Origin: Exophiala sp. HKRS030
Lineage: Eukaryota > Ascomycota > Eurotiomycetes > Chaetothyriales > Herpotrichiellaceae
Direction: 5' to 3'
NCBI GenBank assembly: GCA_023897205.1
Contig: JAHWDD010000010.1
Location: 1,240,001-1,304,000 of the forward strand
Length of the DNA stretch: 64,000 bases
Shown here piece by piece: positions 22,182 to 33,911 of the stretch. Made by a program: the position numbers and the translations under genes. The notes under the pieces were generated by a model. That model was not told the DNA's origin and searched no databases. It saw nothing but the letters and a program-made list of their open reading frames with translations. Position 1 is the first letter of the stretch; the number at the start of each line of letters is the position of its first letter.

Positions 22182-23767
22182 GGTTCGAGGTAAGGGGATT
22201 GTTTCGTTGGGTCGAATACTAGGCTTCTTGTCTTAAGCAGGTCAACTGCGTTGAACTTGCAATACGCCAGTGTCGTCTGGCGTAGATGAGAATGTTGCTG
22301 GGCAATGTTGAGATGAGAGGGACGAAGGCCAGTTGGCATTGGAGACGAAACAAATTACGTAATCATCGCTACGAGGCTTTACGAGTACGAGCGTCCGCAC
22401 TAGATGTAGCCTTGTTCAAGTATCTTGAGGGAACGTGAAGACCATAGAATTAATCGTCGTGGCCAAACCACTACTGTGCCACATGAACACTCACTACAGT
22501 CACATGAAGGATACCTGAAGTTTATGATAATCGCCATACTTGAGAGAATTGTTGTGATAATTCAGTTTGCTCCATACAGACATATCCCGAAGTCCGAGAA
22601 GGCCCTGACATGCGTAATAACCTCGAATGTACGGAGTAACCTGACTCATAGTTAACTCATACTCGCAGGCTAGGATATTGTTACCAGTTTTGTTAGGCTG
22701 GAGCCAGCCTCTACGAAATGGCCAACAGCAAGCTGAACTCGAATCATGTGCTTGTGATCCTGTCAAACTGGACACCACTACGGGACTTGTCCTAGGAGCC
22801 TAACTTAGGTAGGAGTTGGCCCAAAGGATGCAATAAAGACTGCACCTAACAAGAATTTCCAGGCATCTGAATGGCGGGGAGAATGGGTGTGTGCACACTA
22901 CTGGACGGAGTATTTCCTTCGTACCGAGGGTGTGAGGACGAGTCTGCCCCCCCCAAATGGCCCTCAAAAAGTCTCAGTCTGGACCTCTTAGCCGTGACGT
23001 TATTAGCTAAAACCAGACTCAACCAACTTGATTTTGTTACGCGACTCGGCAATCAAAAAGCGTTTTTCCTTTTCCTTTCGCCTCCACCACTGATATTTTA
23101 TAACCACCTTTTTGTGAGGTATTTTGGCAGTCCACGACTACTATATATCCTGTCTTCATCTTCTCCTCATCTTCTTACTGAGGACCTTTTCTCTGCCAAA
23201 GACAAATCTTCGAAAATACTTATTCGGGCTACTTCTCTTCTTCCCATAATCTGCAATCCTCAACACAGTGGTGTCGCTACACCCGACAATTTCCAACTCT
23301 GCAATTACTCGGCACAACACCCAACCCTTTCACGCTTCGCAAGCATAGGGAGGCTGCCACAGTCCTTCCTATCTCTGCAACACTACTTTCCCACCCTGGC
23401 GCTCGATCGCGATTTTCATTTCAACGCCTTCAAGTTGGCGGGCGTCACGATTGCCACCATTTCCCTCATCCGCCCATTGCTAGGCACGGGCATCGCATAC
23501 ATGTTCTTCTGCGGAACCACCACTCGACCACCATAACTGGCCCTTCGGTGCCACGGCTTTATCCGGCCAAAAAGAGGCCGGCCAGATTTTCACACTTGAT
23601 TCAATAGACTAGAAAGAGACGGAATCGAACCAGAATTAGATTTTTTTGGTATTAGCGGCCAAGGCGCTGCTGTTTCTTCTAGATCTGGCTTGGAAAGAGG
23701 AATAGAGCACTGCACATAGTGCGTTTGAGAACGCAAAGAACATCCAAACCCGGTTGACTCAGACAAA
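22182..23767. promoter_or_regulatory. divergent promoter region, spc1 / corA; pyrimidine-rich leader
   Basis: 1.6 kb between divergent starts. It contains one exact TACGGAGTA at 22630, a TATATAT at 23143, a pyrimidine-rich stretch (23145-23240) typical of fungal core promoters/leaders of strongly expressed genes, and a tRNA-like segment at 23609-23682. A 221-codon frame (22871-23536) covers the pyrimidine-rich stretch but has no recognisable domain, so I take it as leader. Confidence 0.4.
23609..23682 (-). other. possible tRNA-like relic with B-box
   Basis: On the minus strand a 74-nt segment begins and ends with complementary CTAGAAG / TTTCTAG (one G-U pair). It contains an exact B-box/T-loop GGTTCGATTCC (23621-23631), placed as expected from the 3' end. 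The A-box, the rest of the T-stem and a credible anticodon loop are not convincing. This may be a decayed tRNA, a tRNA-derived short repeat or chance. I do not call it a functional tRNA. Confidence 0.2.
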
Positions 23768-25729
23768 ATGTCGTCTTCCGGATCGATTCACGACCAGGAG
23801 CGGATGGATAGCCGCTACAGCACACCTGCCCCGGAGCTGGATGACCATCGACGCCACAGAGGCTTGCCTCCATCACAAAGCCCCATGGCTGTCCCTTTTG
23901 TGGAATTACAACTTTCGAGTCCACAGCCTGGTACTCTGGACCAACACAACCTAAGTGAGGTCGATTCGGCGTTGCTCAATACGCTCGGACATGACAGGAA
24001 CACAATCGCTCGTGATTTTGAGCATGCTATCGTCGACGACGATAAAAGTGATGTCGACGTTCAACCCCCGCAAAGACGAAACTCGAATCGTGCTCGCCAG
24101 ATGACCAACAGAGACGGGCGTCCACGCATGGTTGTCCCGAAACATGACCGTTCCCGGGATAGCTCCTCCTCTCGATCAACATCACCAGCAAACTCCATCG
24201 AGGCTTTTGCCGAACCGCGTCGTCGTCAGCGCGCCAATACGGCCGAGAGTGTGTCGTCATCGCTTATAGACAACATTCGGCACCGGGCTGCTTCCATTGG
24301 CACCAACACCAGACGGCCGACCCTCAGCACCATCAGCGTTCCCGGTGGCCTAACTCAGAGAACTGATCGCGATTTCAATGATGAGGTCACCTTCCCAACC
24401 GACGAGGAACCTGGGAAAACTTACAAGATCGACTTCGAGGAATTGGAAGAATTTGTGGCTCTCTGCGCACAGGGGAAGTACCAGGACGAATATCAACCTG
24501 AGGTCGCAGGAGACGGCCGTGTGTTTGAGGACCTCCGAAAGCATGGAGGATCTGGAGAGGTGCCAAATGCTGTTCTGAACGGCGACAATTTCTACGACAA
24601 AGCGCTTGTACACCACGGCACCAACCACAGCTCGTCCTCGGACGAGGGATTCGACCTGAAGAAGCCCAGCCAAGTGCAGGCATCCGACCGATTTTTCCTT
24701 TTCACCTCCGAGTTGACTCATGGCAAGAGTGCCGATAAATTAGGCGACCTTGTCTCTGATGGCACCACCTTTAGAGACCTTTTTGACGTTGGTCCAGATG
24801 GTGGTGTCTGGTGGCTCGATGTACAAAATCCTACCAAATCCGAACTCGAGGCGCTCGCGAAAGCATTCAAAATTCATCGCTTGACGCGGGAAGACATTGA
24901 AACTCAAGAAGCTCGCGAGAAAGTCGAATTGTTCTCGCAGTACTATTTTGTGTGTTTTCGCTCGTTTATCATGGACCGCAATCACGAAGACTTCTTGGAT
25001 CCTATTCACATCTACATTGTGGTCTGCGGGGACGGTGTGCTGAGCTTCTCGTATCAGCCAAATCCGCATGCACGGAATGTCCGCAAGCGTATCGCTAAGC
25101 TCGGTGACTTCCTGAGCCTGGGACCTGATTACATTTGCTATGCGATGATCGATGACATCGTGGACACCTTTGCTCCGATCATCCGCGAAGCAGAGCACGA
25201 ATCCGAGAATATCGAAGACCAAGTGTTCATCGCTCGCGAGGACGATTTTCTCGCCCTACTCCGGCAGATTGGCGAGTGCCGCAAGCGTGTGCTCAACATG
25301 ATGCGTCTATTGGGCGGCAAGGCCGATGTTATCAAGGGCTTCGCCAAGCGATGCAATGAGCAGTACGAAATTACTCCACGAGGCGACATTGGATTGTATC
25401 TGGGCGATATTCAGGATCACGTTGTCACAATGATGTCCAACCTGGGTCACGTGGAGAAGATGTTGTCTCGATCTCATGCCAACTACCTGGCGCAACTGAA
25501 TGTAGACAACATCGTCAAAGGCAACAAAACGAACAAAACCTTGGCGCGGATTACAGTCGTCGGCACAATTCTCGTGCCGCTGAATCTGGTGACGGGTTTG
25601 TTTGGCATGAACGTCCATGTGCCGGGCGAGGGTGTGGGAGGACTGCATTGGTTCTTTGGCATCCTCGGGGGGATTCTCGCTTTCGTCTGTTTGTGTTTGC
25701 TGGTTGCCAGACGACTGAGAGCAATTTGA
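23768..25729 (+). CDS. CorA-family magnesium transporter (Alr1/Mnr2 type)
   Basis: Mg2+ channel/transporter of the eukaryotic CorA family, at the plasma membrane (Alr1) or vacuole (Mnr2). 653 aa, single exon. The N-terminal ~220 residues are disordered (Ser/Arg/Asp-rich). The CorA cytosolic domain covers roughly residues 300-590 (WWLDVQNPTKSELEALAKAF, HRLTREDIETQEAREKVELF, ISFSYQPNPHARNVRKRI-type region, DDIVDTFAPIIREAEHESENIEDQVF). Two membrane segments close the protein: ITVVGTILVPLNLVTGLFGM and WFFGILGGILAFVCLCLLVA. They flank the essential GMN motif (FGMNVHVPG). The C-terminus is very short (RRLRAI). The choice between Alr1 and Mnr2 orthology cannot be made from motifs. Confidence 0.95.
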   Translation: MSSSGSIHDQERMDSRYSTPAPELDDHRRHRGLPPSQSPMAVPFVELQLSSPQPGTLDQHNLSEVDSALLNTLGHDRNTIARDFEHAIVDDDKSDVDVQPPQRRNSNRARQMTNRDGRPRMVVPKHDRSRDSSSSRSTSPANSIEAFAEPRRRQRANTAESVSSSLIDNIRHRAASIGTNTRRPTLSTISVPGGLTQRTDRDFNDEVTFPTDEEPGKTYKIDFEELEEFVALCAQGKYQDEYQPEVAGDGRVFEDLRKHGGSGEVPNAVLNGDNFYDKALVHHGTNHSSSSDEGFDLKKPSQVQASDRFFLFTSELTHGKSADKLGDLVSDGTTFRDLFDVGPDGGVWWLDVQNPTKSELEALAKAFKIHRLTREDIETQEAREKVELFSQYYFVCFRSFIMDRNHEDFLDPIHIYIVVCGDGVLSFSYQPNPHARNVRKRIAKLGDFLSLGPDYICYAMIDDIVDTFAPIIREAEHESENIEDQVFIAREDDFLALLRQIGECRKRVLNMMRLLGGKADVIKGFAKRCNEQYEITPRGDIGLYLGDIQDHVVTMMSNLGHVEKMLSRSHANYLAQLNVDNIVKGNKTNKTLARITVVGTILVPLNLVTGLFGMNVHVPGEGVGGLHWFFGILGGILAFVCLCLLVARRLRAI

Positions 25730-26259
25730 TGAAGAGTATTGAAGGGCAATCTTGGGTTCCCGGATCTCCTGTGATTTTCTTTGTTTTGGTTTCTGTAGGT
25801 TCAGATGGACAGTCGTGAAGGGTTTTCTCGATTTGAGGTGGCAATTGACAGAAAAGTTAGAATCGTTGCACTTTGATATTCTCTTTTGTGGTATAGACAC
25901 AAGTCTCAAGTCCGGTAGACATAGATGTCTGCTTAGCAGTTGATATACCAATACCAGTACTTACAACATGTCCCTAATGTCCCTCTGACCTACAATGTAC
26001 TACAGGTATCTCCGATGATGGGTAGATACTTTTGCTCCTACGAAGTACCCATAGATCAGTATGCGTACGATAAACTTGGCTTGAGCCCCTGCCAAGATGA
26101 TGACCCCATCTGACTTCATGCCAGTTTTTTTGGAGAGTCAACAACGACTCCATATCAGCATGCGACCACCGTGACCTTTAATTCCTTCAGCGACTTGTCT
26201 CTCGTCTTCCTTTCCGCCTACTTGCCTCTCCACGAGCAGCATGATACTTCATAGGCGCA
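25730..26259. other. intergenic spacer, corA to erd1
   Basis: 530 bp: corA 3' region followed by the promoter of the ERD1-like gene, with a pyrimidine-rich stretch just upstream of 26230. No gene is seen. Confidence 0.35.
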
Positions 26260-27622
26260 ATGGACGGTGATCCGGCGGTCGAGCCTGAGGTGGACTCCTT
26301 CAGTCTATTTCTCCCGCTCCCTTATCGAGTCGCGTTCATTGCTGTTCTCGGGATTTGGGCATGGGGCCTGAACCTTCACTACCTTCACCTTGTCAGGATT
26401 GTACGTTCACCGCGCCCGGTTCTTGCCTCCACTGACTCTATAGGATGTACCTGCGCTCATACGATACCCTGCCCGTTCAGGTCAACAGTCGTCCAGCCAT
26501 CACCATGCAACCTATCAACTAGCAACGCTCCTGACTCTTCCTCTTGTCGGATCGCTTCTCTTGTTTTGGCTTATCACAAGAGGTGACAGGCATGCTGCGC
26601 TATCGTGGCAGATCCTCCCTCAGTCGTACCTCTTGTTCCTCATGTTATGCTTCCTCCTGCCGATCAAGCGCATGTCACGATCGGGTCGTCTACACTTCCT
26701 CTCGACGCTGAAAAGAATAAGCTTGGGTGGCTTGGCGGAAGTTCAAGATGGGAAATTTGGGGATATCCTACTGGCTGATGTTCTCACAAGTTATGCCAAG
26801 GTGTTGGGAGATCTGTTTGTTTCGACTTGCATGCTCTTCTCTCGAAAGACGACGAGTACGGCCAAGCCTGACCGGGGATGTGGCGGAGCATATCTTGTGC
26901 CCCTGATCATCAGTATTCCCAGCATGATACGTCTCCGACAGTGCCTGATTGAATATCTTCGTGTTCGCCGGAACCGCACGTCGATGTCTGGATGGGGTGG
27001 ACAACATTTGGCCAATGCACTCAAATATGCTTCTGCTTTTCCAGTCATTGTGCTGAGTGCTTTGCAACGAGGTTACGATCCCACGACGTTTCACATGACC
27101 GAAGCTGGGTTGTTTAGGCTATGGTATGGGCTCTTTGCATGGGTATCAGACAACGATGCTGACATGCATGTACAGGTTACTTTTCGTTTTTGTCAACTCA
27201 TTCTATTCGTTCTATTGGGACGTGGCCAAAGACTGGGATCTGTCACTGTTCTCGTCGAGCCGGGAGAGGAACGATCCCGAGCATCCCTATGGCCTACGAA
27301 GGTATCGGTATTTTCACGCCAGGGAAATGTATTATACGGCCATTGTGATAGATCTTCTACTGCGTTGTACATGGAGCTTCAAGCTCTCCCCGCACTTAGA
27401 CCACTTCAACGATCTCGAGGGTGGGATTTTCCTCATGGAGATTTTGGAAGTACTGCGGCGTTGGATGTGGATATTTCTCCGGGTCGAGACAGAATGGGGT
27501 GAGTTCTTTGTGCGATTTGGTTCAAGACCTCTCTGCTGACCTTTACAGTGCGCAATAATCGTGGACCTGCTCCAGATGATATATTATTGGGAGAATACGG
27601 TGGAAAGCTAGACGAGGATTAA
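26260..27622 (+). CDS. erd1: ERD1-like EXS-domain Golgi membrane protein
   Basis: Homologue of yeast Erd1, a Golgi phosphate-recycling and glycosyltransferase-retention protein needed to keep lumenal ER proteins. Four exons: 26260-26400, 26444-27123, 27176-27498 and 27549-27622; introns of 43, 52 and 50 nt; 405 aa. The EXS domain is the C-terminal two thirds. Visible landmarks are FLLPIKRMSRSGR, EVQDGKFGDILLADVLTSYAKVLGDL, YLVPLIISIPSMIRLRQCL, GWGGQHLANALKYASAFPVI, VNSFYSFYWDVAKDWDLSLF and IVIDLLLRCTWSFKLSPHL. Roughly eight hydrophobic segments are present. The splice at 27123/27176 joins RLW-LLFVFVNSFYSFYWDV, restoring the signature. The protein ends in an acidic tail (KLDED). Confidence 0.92.
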
Positions 27623-28125
27623 ACCGGCGTTGTTTTGTCATTAGTACAGGATAAGATGTAGCTGAAGTTGTGAAGAAGTTATCAAGTGATATTGCCATGA
27701 GTTGAGAGGAGTACATGGTCCTACGTACCGTACTTCGTAATCGTACTCGTACCCGTATCTATCTGCGACTCACTCTTCAAGGCAGTTGTCGTGGTATTAC
27801 GGAGTATATTCGCTGTATTATGATTAATTGTGATCTCATGAGTACCCAAGAGAGAGATGCCTTTTGGCTACAAAGTACAGTGTTGAACCGGGTTCCGCTC
27901 CGGTCCCTTGTCCTCTAATGCAGGTACGGAGCGCAGTCTGAGACGCGTCTTCCATGGTGGAGAAAAAGTTGAAACTCAAGCACATGCATCTCAGCCTGAG
28001 CTTCTCCCCCACCGCCACTTTGGGAATTTATCATTGCCAAACTGTCCACACATATTTTTGACCTTCCGCCAAATTCATTGAGCTGGAGTGAATCGGGTGT
28101 TGCACAATTCCCATCATCCAGAATC
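27623..28125. other. intergenic spacer, erd1 to sphingolipid methyltransferase
   Basis: Contains one exact TACGGAGTA at 27798 and several TACTCGTAC-type variants (27728-27760). No gene is supported. Confidence 0.35.
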
Positions 28126-29746
28126 ATGGCAAAGACACATTCGGAGTCCTCGGAGGACTTTGAATTCATTGAAACTCCAGCTGCACCTACGCCCGAGCCT
28201 CCAACCGAGAACTGCGGTGTCCGCACCACTGCTGTATGTTGAGACCTCACGCTGTGCCTCCCTGTGTAATTACTCACACACTTTGCAGTACCCAGCGATC
28301 AAGAATGCTCCTCTACCAGCCGATGCAGCTGGCAGCGAATCCTTCAACAACTATGTCCTCATCGGCCTCCTTATTGGTGTGCCTGCTTACCTGGCCCGGC
28401 AACTTCGTGGAGGATTCTACACCACCATTTTCCTAGCTATTATCACCTCAGCCCCCATCTTGATGTCCTTTTGGACTGTGGCGTCGTCTATCTCTCCTAG
28501 GAAGAACGAGAAAGTACGATTGCCCGGCCGACCGGTCGAGCACTACCTGCACTTTCGTGAAGAAGAGGACAGAGCCAAGTACCACGGCAAAAATCGAATC
28601 CCCATGGAAACATTCCATGAGATGTACTTTGATGGAAAGGTGGACTTCAAAGGAGATTGCCTGGAGATGTTGGAGTACCGACACGACTGGGCCAATTGGA
28701 GATTTACTCTCAGCCTCTTCAAATACTTCTTCACTGGTATGATCCCTGAAGTCATCATGCATACCAGATCTCAGGACGAGGAGCAAGTACGCGACCACTA
28801 CGACCGTGGTGACGATTTCTACGGCTGGTTCCTGGGTCCGCGCATGATTTACACTTCCGGCATCATTTCTGAAATCGACCGGGAGGAAAGCCTCGAAGAA
28901 CTCCAGGACAACAAGCTCGCCATTGTTTGTCAGAAGGTCGGCGTGCAGCCCGGTGAGAAGCTCCTCGACATCGGCTGTGGCTGGGGAACGTTGGCCAAAT
29001 ACGCCAGTGTCAATTACGGTGCTCACGTTACTGGGGTCACTCTCGGTCGGAACCAAACCGCCTGGGGGAATAACGGTCTTCGCAAGGCGGGAATTCCAGA
29101 GGCTCAAAGCAACATTCTCTGCATGGACTACCGTGATATTCCCGTGCCCGAAGGTGGCTACAAACGCATCACTTGTTTGGAAATGGCAGAGCATGTTGGA
29201 GTTCGACATCTCTCCAGCTTCCTGACACAGGTGAACAACATGCTTGATGATGATGGCGTCTTCTTCTTCCAATATGCCGGCCTCAGAAAAGCGTGGCAAT
29301 ACGAGGACTTGGTTTGGGGCTTGTTCATGAACAAACACATCTTTCCCGGTGCCGATGCCTCGACGCCGCTGGGGTTTGTGGTTGACAAGCTGGAAGGCGC
29401 CGGGTTTGAGGTCAAAGCAATTGACACCATCGGCGTGCACTATTCGGCGACTCTGTGGCGATGGTACCGCAACTGGATCGGCAACCAGGACAAGGTCAAG
29501 GCGAAATATGGAGAACGGTGGTATCGCATCTGGGAGTACTTTCTTGCTTATTCCACCATCATCTCTCGTCAAGGTAGTGCCACTTGTTTCCAGATGACCC
29601 TGGTCAAGAACTTGAACAGCACCCACCGCATTGAAGGGGTCCCAAGCCAATTTGCGCTCGAGGGAGCTCTGAAGGCTGGACGGGCACAACTTAAGCTGGT
29701 CAAGGACGGCATGAATGGGAGTGTCCCTGTCAAGGTTGAGAATTGA
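28126..29746 (+). CDS. sphingolipid C9-methyltransferase
   Basis: Membrane-bound SAM-dependent enzyme that adds the C9 methyl branch to the sphingoid base of fungal glucosylceramides. Two exons, 28126-28233 and 28289-29746, with a 55-nt phase-0 intron; 521 aa. Exon 1 (MAKTHSESSEDFEFIETPAA) joins YPAIKNAPLPADAAGSESFNN as in the family. Two N-terminal membrane segments (YVLIGLLIGVPAYLA and TTIFLAIITSAPILMSFWT) precede the cyclopropane-synthase-like domain. The SAM motif is LLDIGCGWGTLAKYA. DHYDRGDDFYGWFLGPRMIYTS and ITCLEMAEHVGVRH are other hallmarks. An earlier open frame beginning at 28088 reads across the intron; the acidic exon-1 start is preferred because it matches the known N-terminus and gives clean splice sites. 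Confidence 0.95.
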
Positions 29747-32025
29747 GGTCGACCAAAGTTGAGAGGATTCCGGTGCAGTTCACTTGAGGTGCCAGCGCGT
29801 CGAATGGGCACAACCTTGGAATGTTAATAATCACTTGATGAAGAGAGAAAAGCCACGCGTGACGGCAATGGACGGCAAAGATACAGATAGAAGTCGAGCG
29901 AGCAAGTAGGAACATGTTGAAAATGGATGGCCCGCGCAAGTTGCGGCAGCAAGCCATAAGACTACAACAGGTGACGGAACATTATGCAGGAATGTGACAC
30001 CTGAGTCCCTCGTCACGGTGCCGCTTGAGCCGCCTGTAGGTTTCCAAATATCTGTATATGCAGCTTGCGATCTTCTCCCGTTGCAATAACTGACGGTGAA
30101 CGTAAGATCTGTGGTGTGAGGCGCAATCAGAAGGGAGTGTCGGGTGTTGGTAAGCGATACAAGGCAAGGCAAGTCGAGACGTAAGACCTCATCGATATGA
30201 TGAAGCATTGGATCGATCATCAGAGACGACGAACAATGACCATCCAACTGATCGGCATGATCCAGGATTCTGGATGCTGGCATTGATTGTAGATTCGGAG
30301 GAGGACGATGACCACGACCGCGAATTCGACTGTTAGTACTCCTTACCTTTGATGCATGGAAATATGCTCGTTCTAACATATTGTACCTAGCTGTACACAT
30401 GTATGTACAGGGTATGTAGCCTGCATCTGCTATAGTCCTTCTCCTGGTCTCGTACTCGTACCCGGACTCGTTCTCACACTATTTTATTACAGTACAACCT
30501 TGTCCCTTCCTTCTTTGTAGTACATGCTCCGTGTTCCGCATGAGTCTTGGCACAGTCGTTGAACTACAGCCAATGGGAGGAGCCAAATACACAACGTGCC
30601 ACGCTAACTTCCGCCTCCGCCTTCCAGATTGGGGCGGGGCGTCTCTATCAATTTCATTAATGGCTGAATGTCTCTCCTGATACGTTCGCATGTGCCTTTC
30701 GATTCGAGCCAGTGCCTCTTTTTCCTGCCTCGCCCCAAGTGGATCTGGAATCTCGAGTTTTTTTCCCTTTCTCTCACGCCAGTCCCGAATGCGATGTACA
30801 ACAGTACAACGGGATGGCCCAAGCATCACTCGGTTAAGGATTGTCTGATCCATCACGAAGGGGTTACACTCTCTACAATAGGCGCACGACAAGCATGACC
30901 CTAGGAATGCTTGCAGATTTGGCGTCTGGGCGTTTGGAACTCGGGTCGAAGTCATCACTCTACTGTGGGAACATCTCTCCCAGGGTCTCGCTTTCGACTC
31001 CATCTTACGCTCCCTCTTCGATCTCGATGGGTCTTTCTGGATCTTGCTTTTTCTGGCTTACTGATCCGATAGACTCTCATTATCATGGGCTGCCCGTTGG
31101 GAGTAGCGGGTCGATCGACTCGGAGTACTGCAGGCGAGCTGCACGATGGCAGATCCCTCGATACCATCCGTGACCTCGCCGGGGCTTGCTGCCATCCTCG
31201 TGTCGTAGCGAATGATGAAATCACTGATCAACTCATCGCTACAGGATTGGCACGTAGAGCCAAGACCGTCAGGTTCGAGGCACGTTCTGAGCTTGTTTTG
31301 TCTGGTTTGTCCTCGGCGTTCAAGCCTCAAAAAGTTCGCCCTTCCGTATGGAGCATCTACATCAGTCGAAGTAACACCACTTTCTTGGCTACATGGGTGG
31401 AAAGGCTTCTCGAACACCCCAAAACACGGCTGTACTAGCACGAAGGTACAATACAGTTTTAGCCCCGTCAAGCGATCCATCCATCAAACTCTTTGCTGAG
31501 AACTAGGCCTGTCCGATCCCTGTGCGTTCTGTGCCATTTGACACCACCATTTTTGTCGACCCCCTTGAGCTGATCCGAGGACTTGGCCTTTTCTACCATG
31601 ATTGCTGATCCGAGGACTTGGCCTTTTCTATGTACCATGATTCCAGGTCCACTGGTCCCTCGCTCGTGGCTTTTTTTTCTTTCTGGCTCGGGCGTGGCCA
31701 TGTACGGCCCTTCGATTGGCCTTGATCGAGGGCAACTTCCTTCTACAACGTGGCTATCGGACTACTGTGGATGCTGTTGCCGCCAAGAAGTTCGCCTTGC
31801 TGCAGTCGAGTCCACTGCAAAAATCCTTGTCGAAGTGTCTCGACGAGTATATGAGCACACGGCCTGCCGCTGTGGACAAGCTGCCCGTCTCTCTTCGTTC
31901 CAATTCTTCATTGAACCAAGCCTCTTATACCAAGCCTTGGGTTTGCTTGGGTATCTTGGCCTCTTCGTCCATTCCAGAGAATTGTGACAGTACTCCCCAC
32001 TCGGGTAGAAGATCCACTGCTCGCG
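29747..32025. other. 2.3 kb spacer upstream of pho84
   Basis: Long region before the phosphate transporter. It carries an imperfect tandem duplication at 31569-31638 and many short overlapping frames on both strands. A charged frame at 30479-31003 (-) contains an Arg/Lys/Glu-rich helix but no recognised domain, and nearby frames of similar length contradict it. I call no gene here. The part nearest 32026 is presumably promoter and leader. Confidence 0.4.
31569..31638 (+). repeat. imperfect 35-bp tandem duplication
   Basis: A 27-bp unit starting GCTGATCCGAGGACTTGGCC occurs at 31569-31595 and again at 31604-31630, a 35-bp period. The following CCATGATT is also repeated, with four extra bases (TGTA) before it in the second copy. 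It sits ~400 bp upstream of the pho84 start. Confidence 0.9.
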
Positions 32026-33911
32026 ATGGCCACCAAAACCTCGGGCGGCAACGCCGCCTTCCACAACTTCCACAACGATTTCGCTCACATCCAAGACCCC
32101 AACGAGCGACGACGGCTCGCCCTTGCCGAGATCGACAAGGCGCCTTTCGGCTGGTACCATATTCGTGCCATTGTGGTCGCCGGTATTGGTTTCTTCACCG
32201 ATGCCTACGACATCTTCGCCATCAACCTAGTCAGCGCCATGTTGGGTGTTGTTTACTGGCAAAATGCGCCCAACCCGAAGAACGCCGGCAAGATTCCCTC
32301 CAACTCGGATACCGCCATCAAGGTGGCCACGTCGGGCGGCACCGTGATCGGTCAGGTCGGTTTCGGCTGGCTCGCCGATATCGTGGGCAGAAAGAGAATG
32401 TATGGTCTTGAGTTGATCGTCATCATCTTTGCGACGTTGGCGCAGGCTCTGTCTTCCGATTCTCCTGGCATCTCCGTCGTGGGTGTCCTCATCTTCTGGC
32501 GTGTGATCATGGGTATCGGTATCGGTGGTGATTACCCTCTATCTTCCATCATCACGTCTGAGTAGGTTTTCCCCCCTCCCTCGAAAAGTGTAGCCAATGT
32601 TCTCTGGGGCTGACCCTCGACTCTCCAGATTCGCTACCACCAAGTGGCGTGGTGCCATGATGGGTGCCGTCTTCGCCATGCAGGGTATCGGTCAATTCGC
32701 CGCCGCCATCATCGCCTTGATCGTCACCTCTGGTTTCAAGGAGTCCCTCAAGACTGCAAAGACGGTCGGCGAGTGTGACGGCGTCTGCCAGCTTGCCGTT
32801 GACAAGATGTGGCGTGTCATCATCGGATTTGGTGCTGTCCCTGGTTGCGTTGCCTTGTATTTCCGTCTCACCATCCCGGAGACTCCTCGTTACACCTTCG
32901 ACGTCGCTCGTGACTCGGAGAAGGCCGTCGAAGACGTCAAGGCATACAAGAGTGGCAAGGCTGAAGGTCACCCTGACGAAGTCAGCCGTGCCGCTGTCCT
33001 CCAGGATTCCCGCGCTCGTCTCGCGGCCCCCAAGGTTCGTGGTTCCCTCCTTTCTCTCTCTCTTTTCGTGGCCGACGTGCGGTATTGACTTGTCCGTGTG
33101 ACAGGCCTCGTGGTCCGATTTCTGGAGACACTACTCCCAGTGGAAGCACGGAAAGGTCCTGCTTGGAACCGCCGGATCATGGTTCTTCCTCGACGTCGCC
33201 TTTTACGGTCTCGGTCTCAACAACTCCATCATCCTGTCGGCCATTGGCTACGCCAAGGGCAACGACGTGTACGAGATCTTTTACAACACCGCCGTTGGTA
33301 ACCTGATCATCGTCTGCGCCGGTGCCATCCCCGGGTACTGGGTCACCGTGGCGACCGTCGACACCCTCGGCCGCAAGCCCATCCAGTTCATGGGTTTCCT
33401 CGTCCTCACCATCGTCTTCGTCATCATCGGTTTTGCCTACCACAAGCTGGGCGAGGGTGGCCTGCTGGCTCTCTACGTCATCGCCCAGTTCTTCTTCAAC
33501 TTCGGGCCCAACGCGACGACCTTCATCGTGCCCGGCGAGTGCTTCCCGACCCGGTACAGGTCCACCTCGCATGGCCTCTCGGCCGCGTCCGGCAAGGTCG
33601 GCGCCATCATCGCCCAGTGCGTGTTCGGCCCCCTCAAGACCAAGGGCCACCCGACCAAGGACAACCCGACCCCCTGGGTCAACCACATCATGGAGATCTT
33701 CGCCCTCTTCATGCTCTGCGGCGTCTTCACCACCCTCCTGATCCCCGAGACCAAGCGCAAGACCCTCGAGGAGCTCGCCGGCGAGGTCCCGGGCACGCCC
33801 AACTACGACCCCGAATCCGCCGGCCACCGAAAGGACTCGTACGTCCCCCCGTCGGCCAACGCTCTCACCGAGGACGACACCACCACTCACACTCCCGAGA
33901 AGACTGTCTAA
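32026..33911 (+). CDS. pho84: high-affinity inorganic phosphate:H+ symporter, Pho84-like
   Basis: Major-facilitator plasma-membrane phosphate transporter. Three exons: 32026-32561, 32629-33034 and 33105-33911, with introns of 67 and 70 nt; 582 aa, the family length. Twelve hydrophobic segments are spread through the frame. Family motifs are GWYHIRAIVVAGIGFFTDAY, GWLADIVGRKRMYG, the signature GGDYPLSSIITSEFATTKWR (restored by the first splice), LYFRLTIPETPRYTFDVA and NATTFIVPGECFPTRYR. A long central cytosolic loop lies at ~residues 285-340. Exon 3 is notably rich in C-ending codons, consistent with a strongly expressed gene. ATG 32026 is followed by ATKTSGGNAAFHNFHNDFAHI, a normal Pho84 N-terminus. 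The control expected from the family is phosphate starvation; I did not find a clear CACGTG box immediately upstream. Confidence 0.96.

Noticed and set aside
22871..23536. 221-codon plus-strand frame upstream of corA
   Set aside because: It spans a pyrimidine-rich leader and a TATA stretch, has no domain, and its composition follows the promoter rather than a protein.
28448..29689. 413-codon open frame on the minus strand
   Set aside because: It is the exact antisense of the sphingolipid C9-methyltransferase and carries no motif; long antisense frames are common in codon-biased genes.
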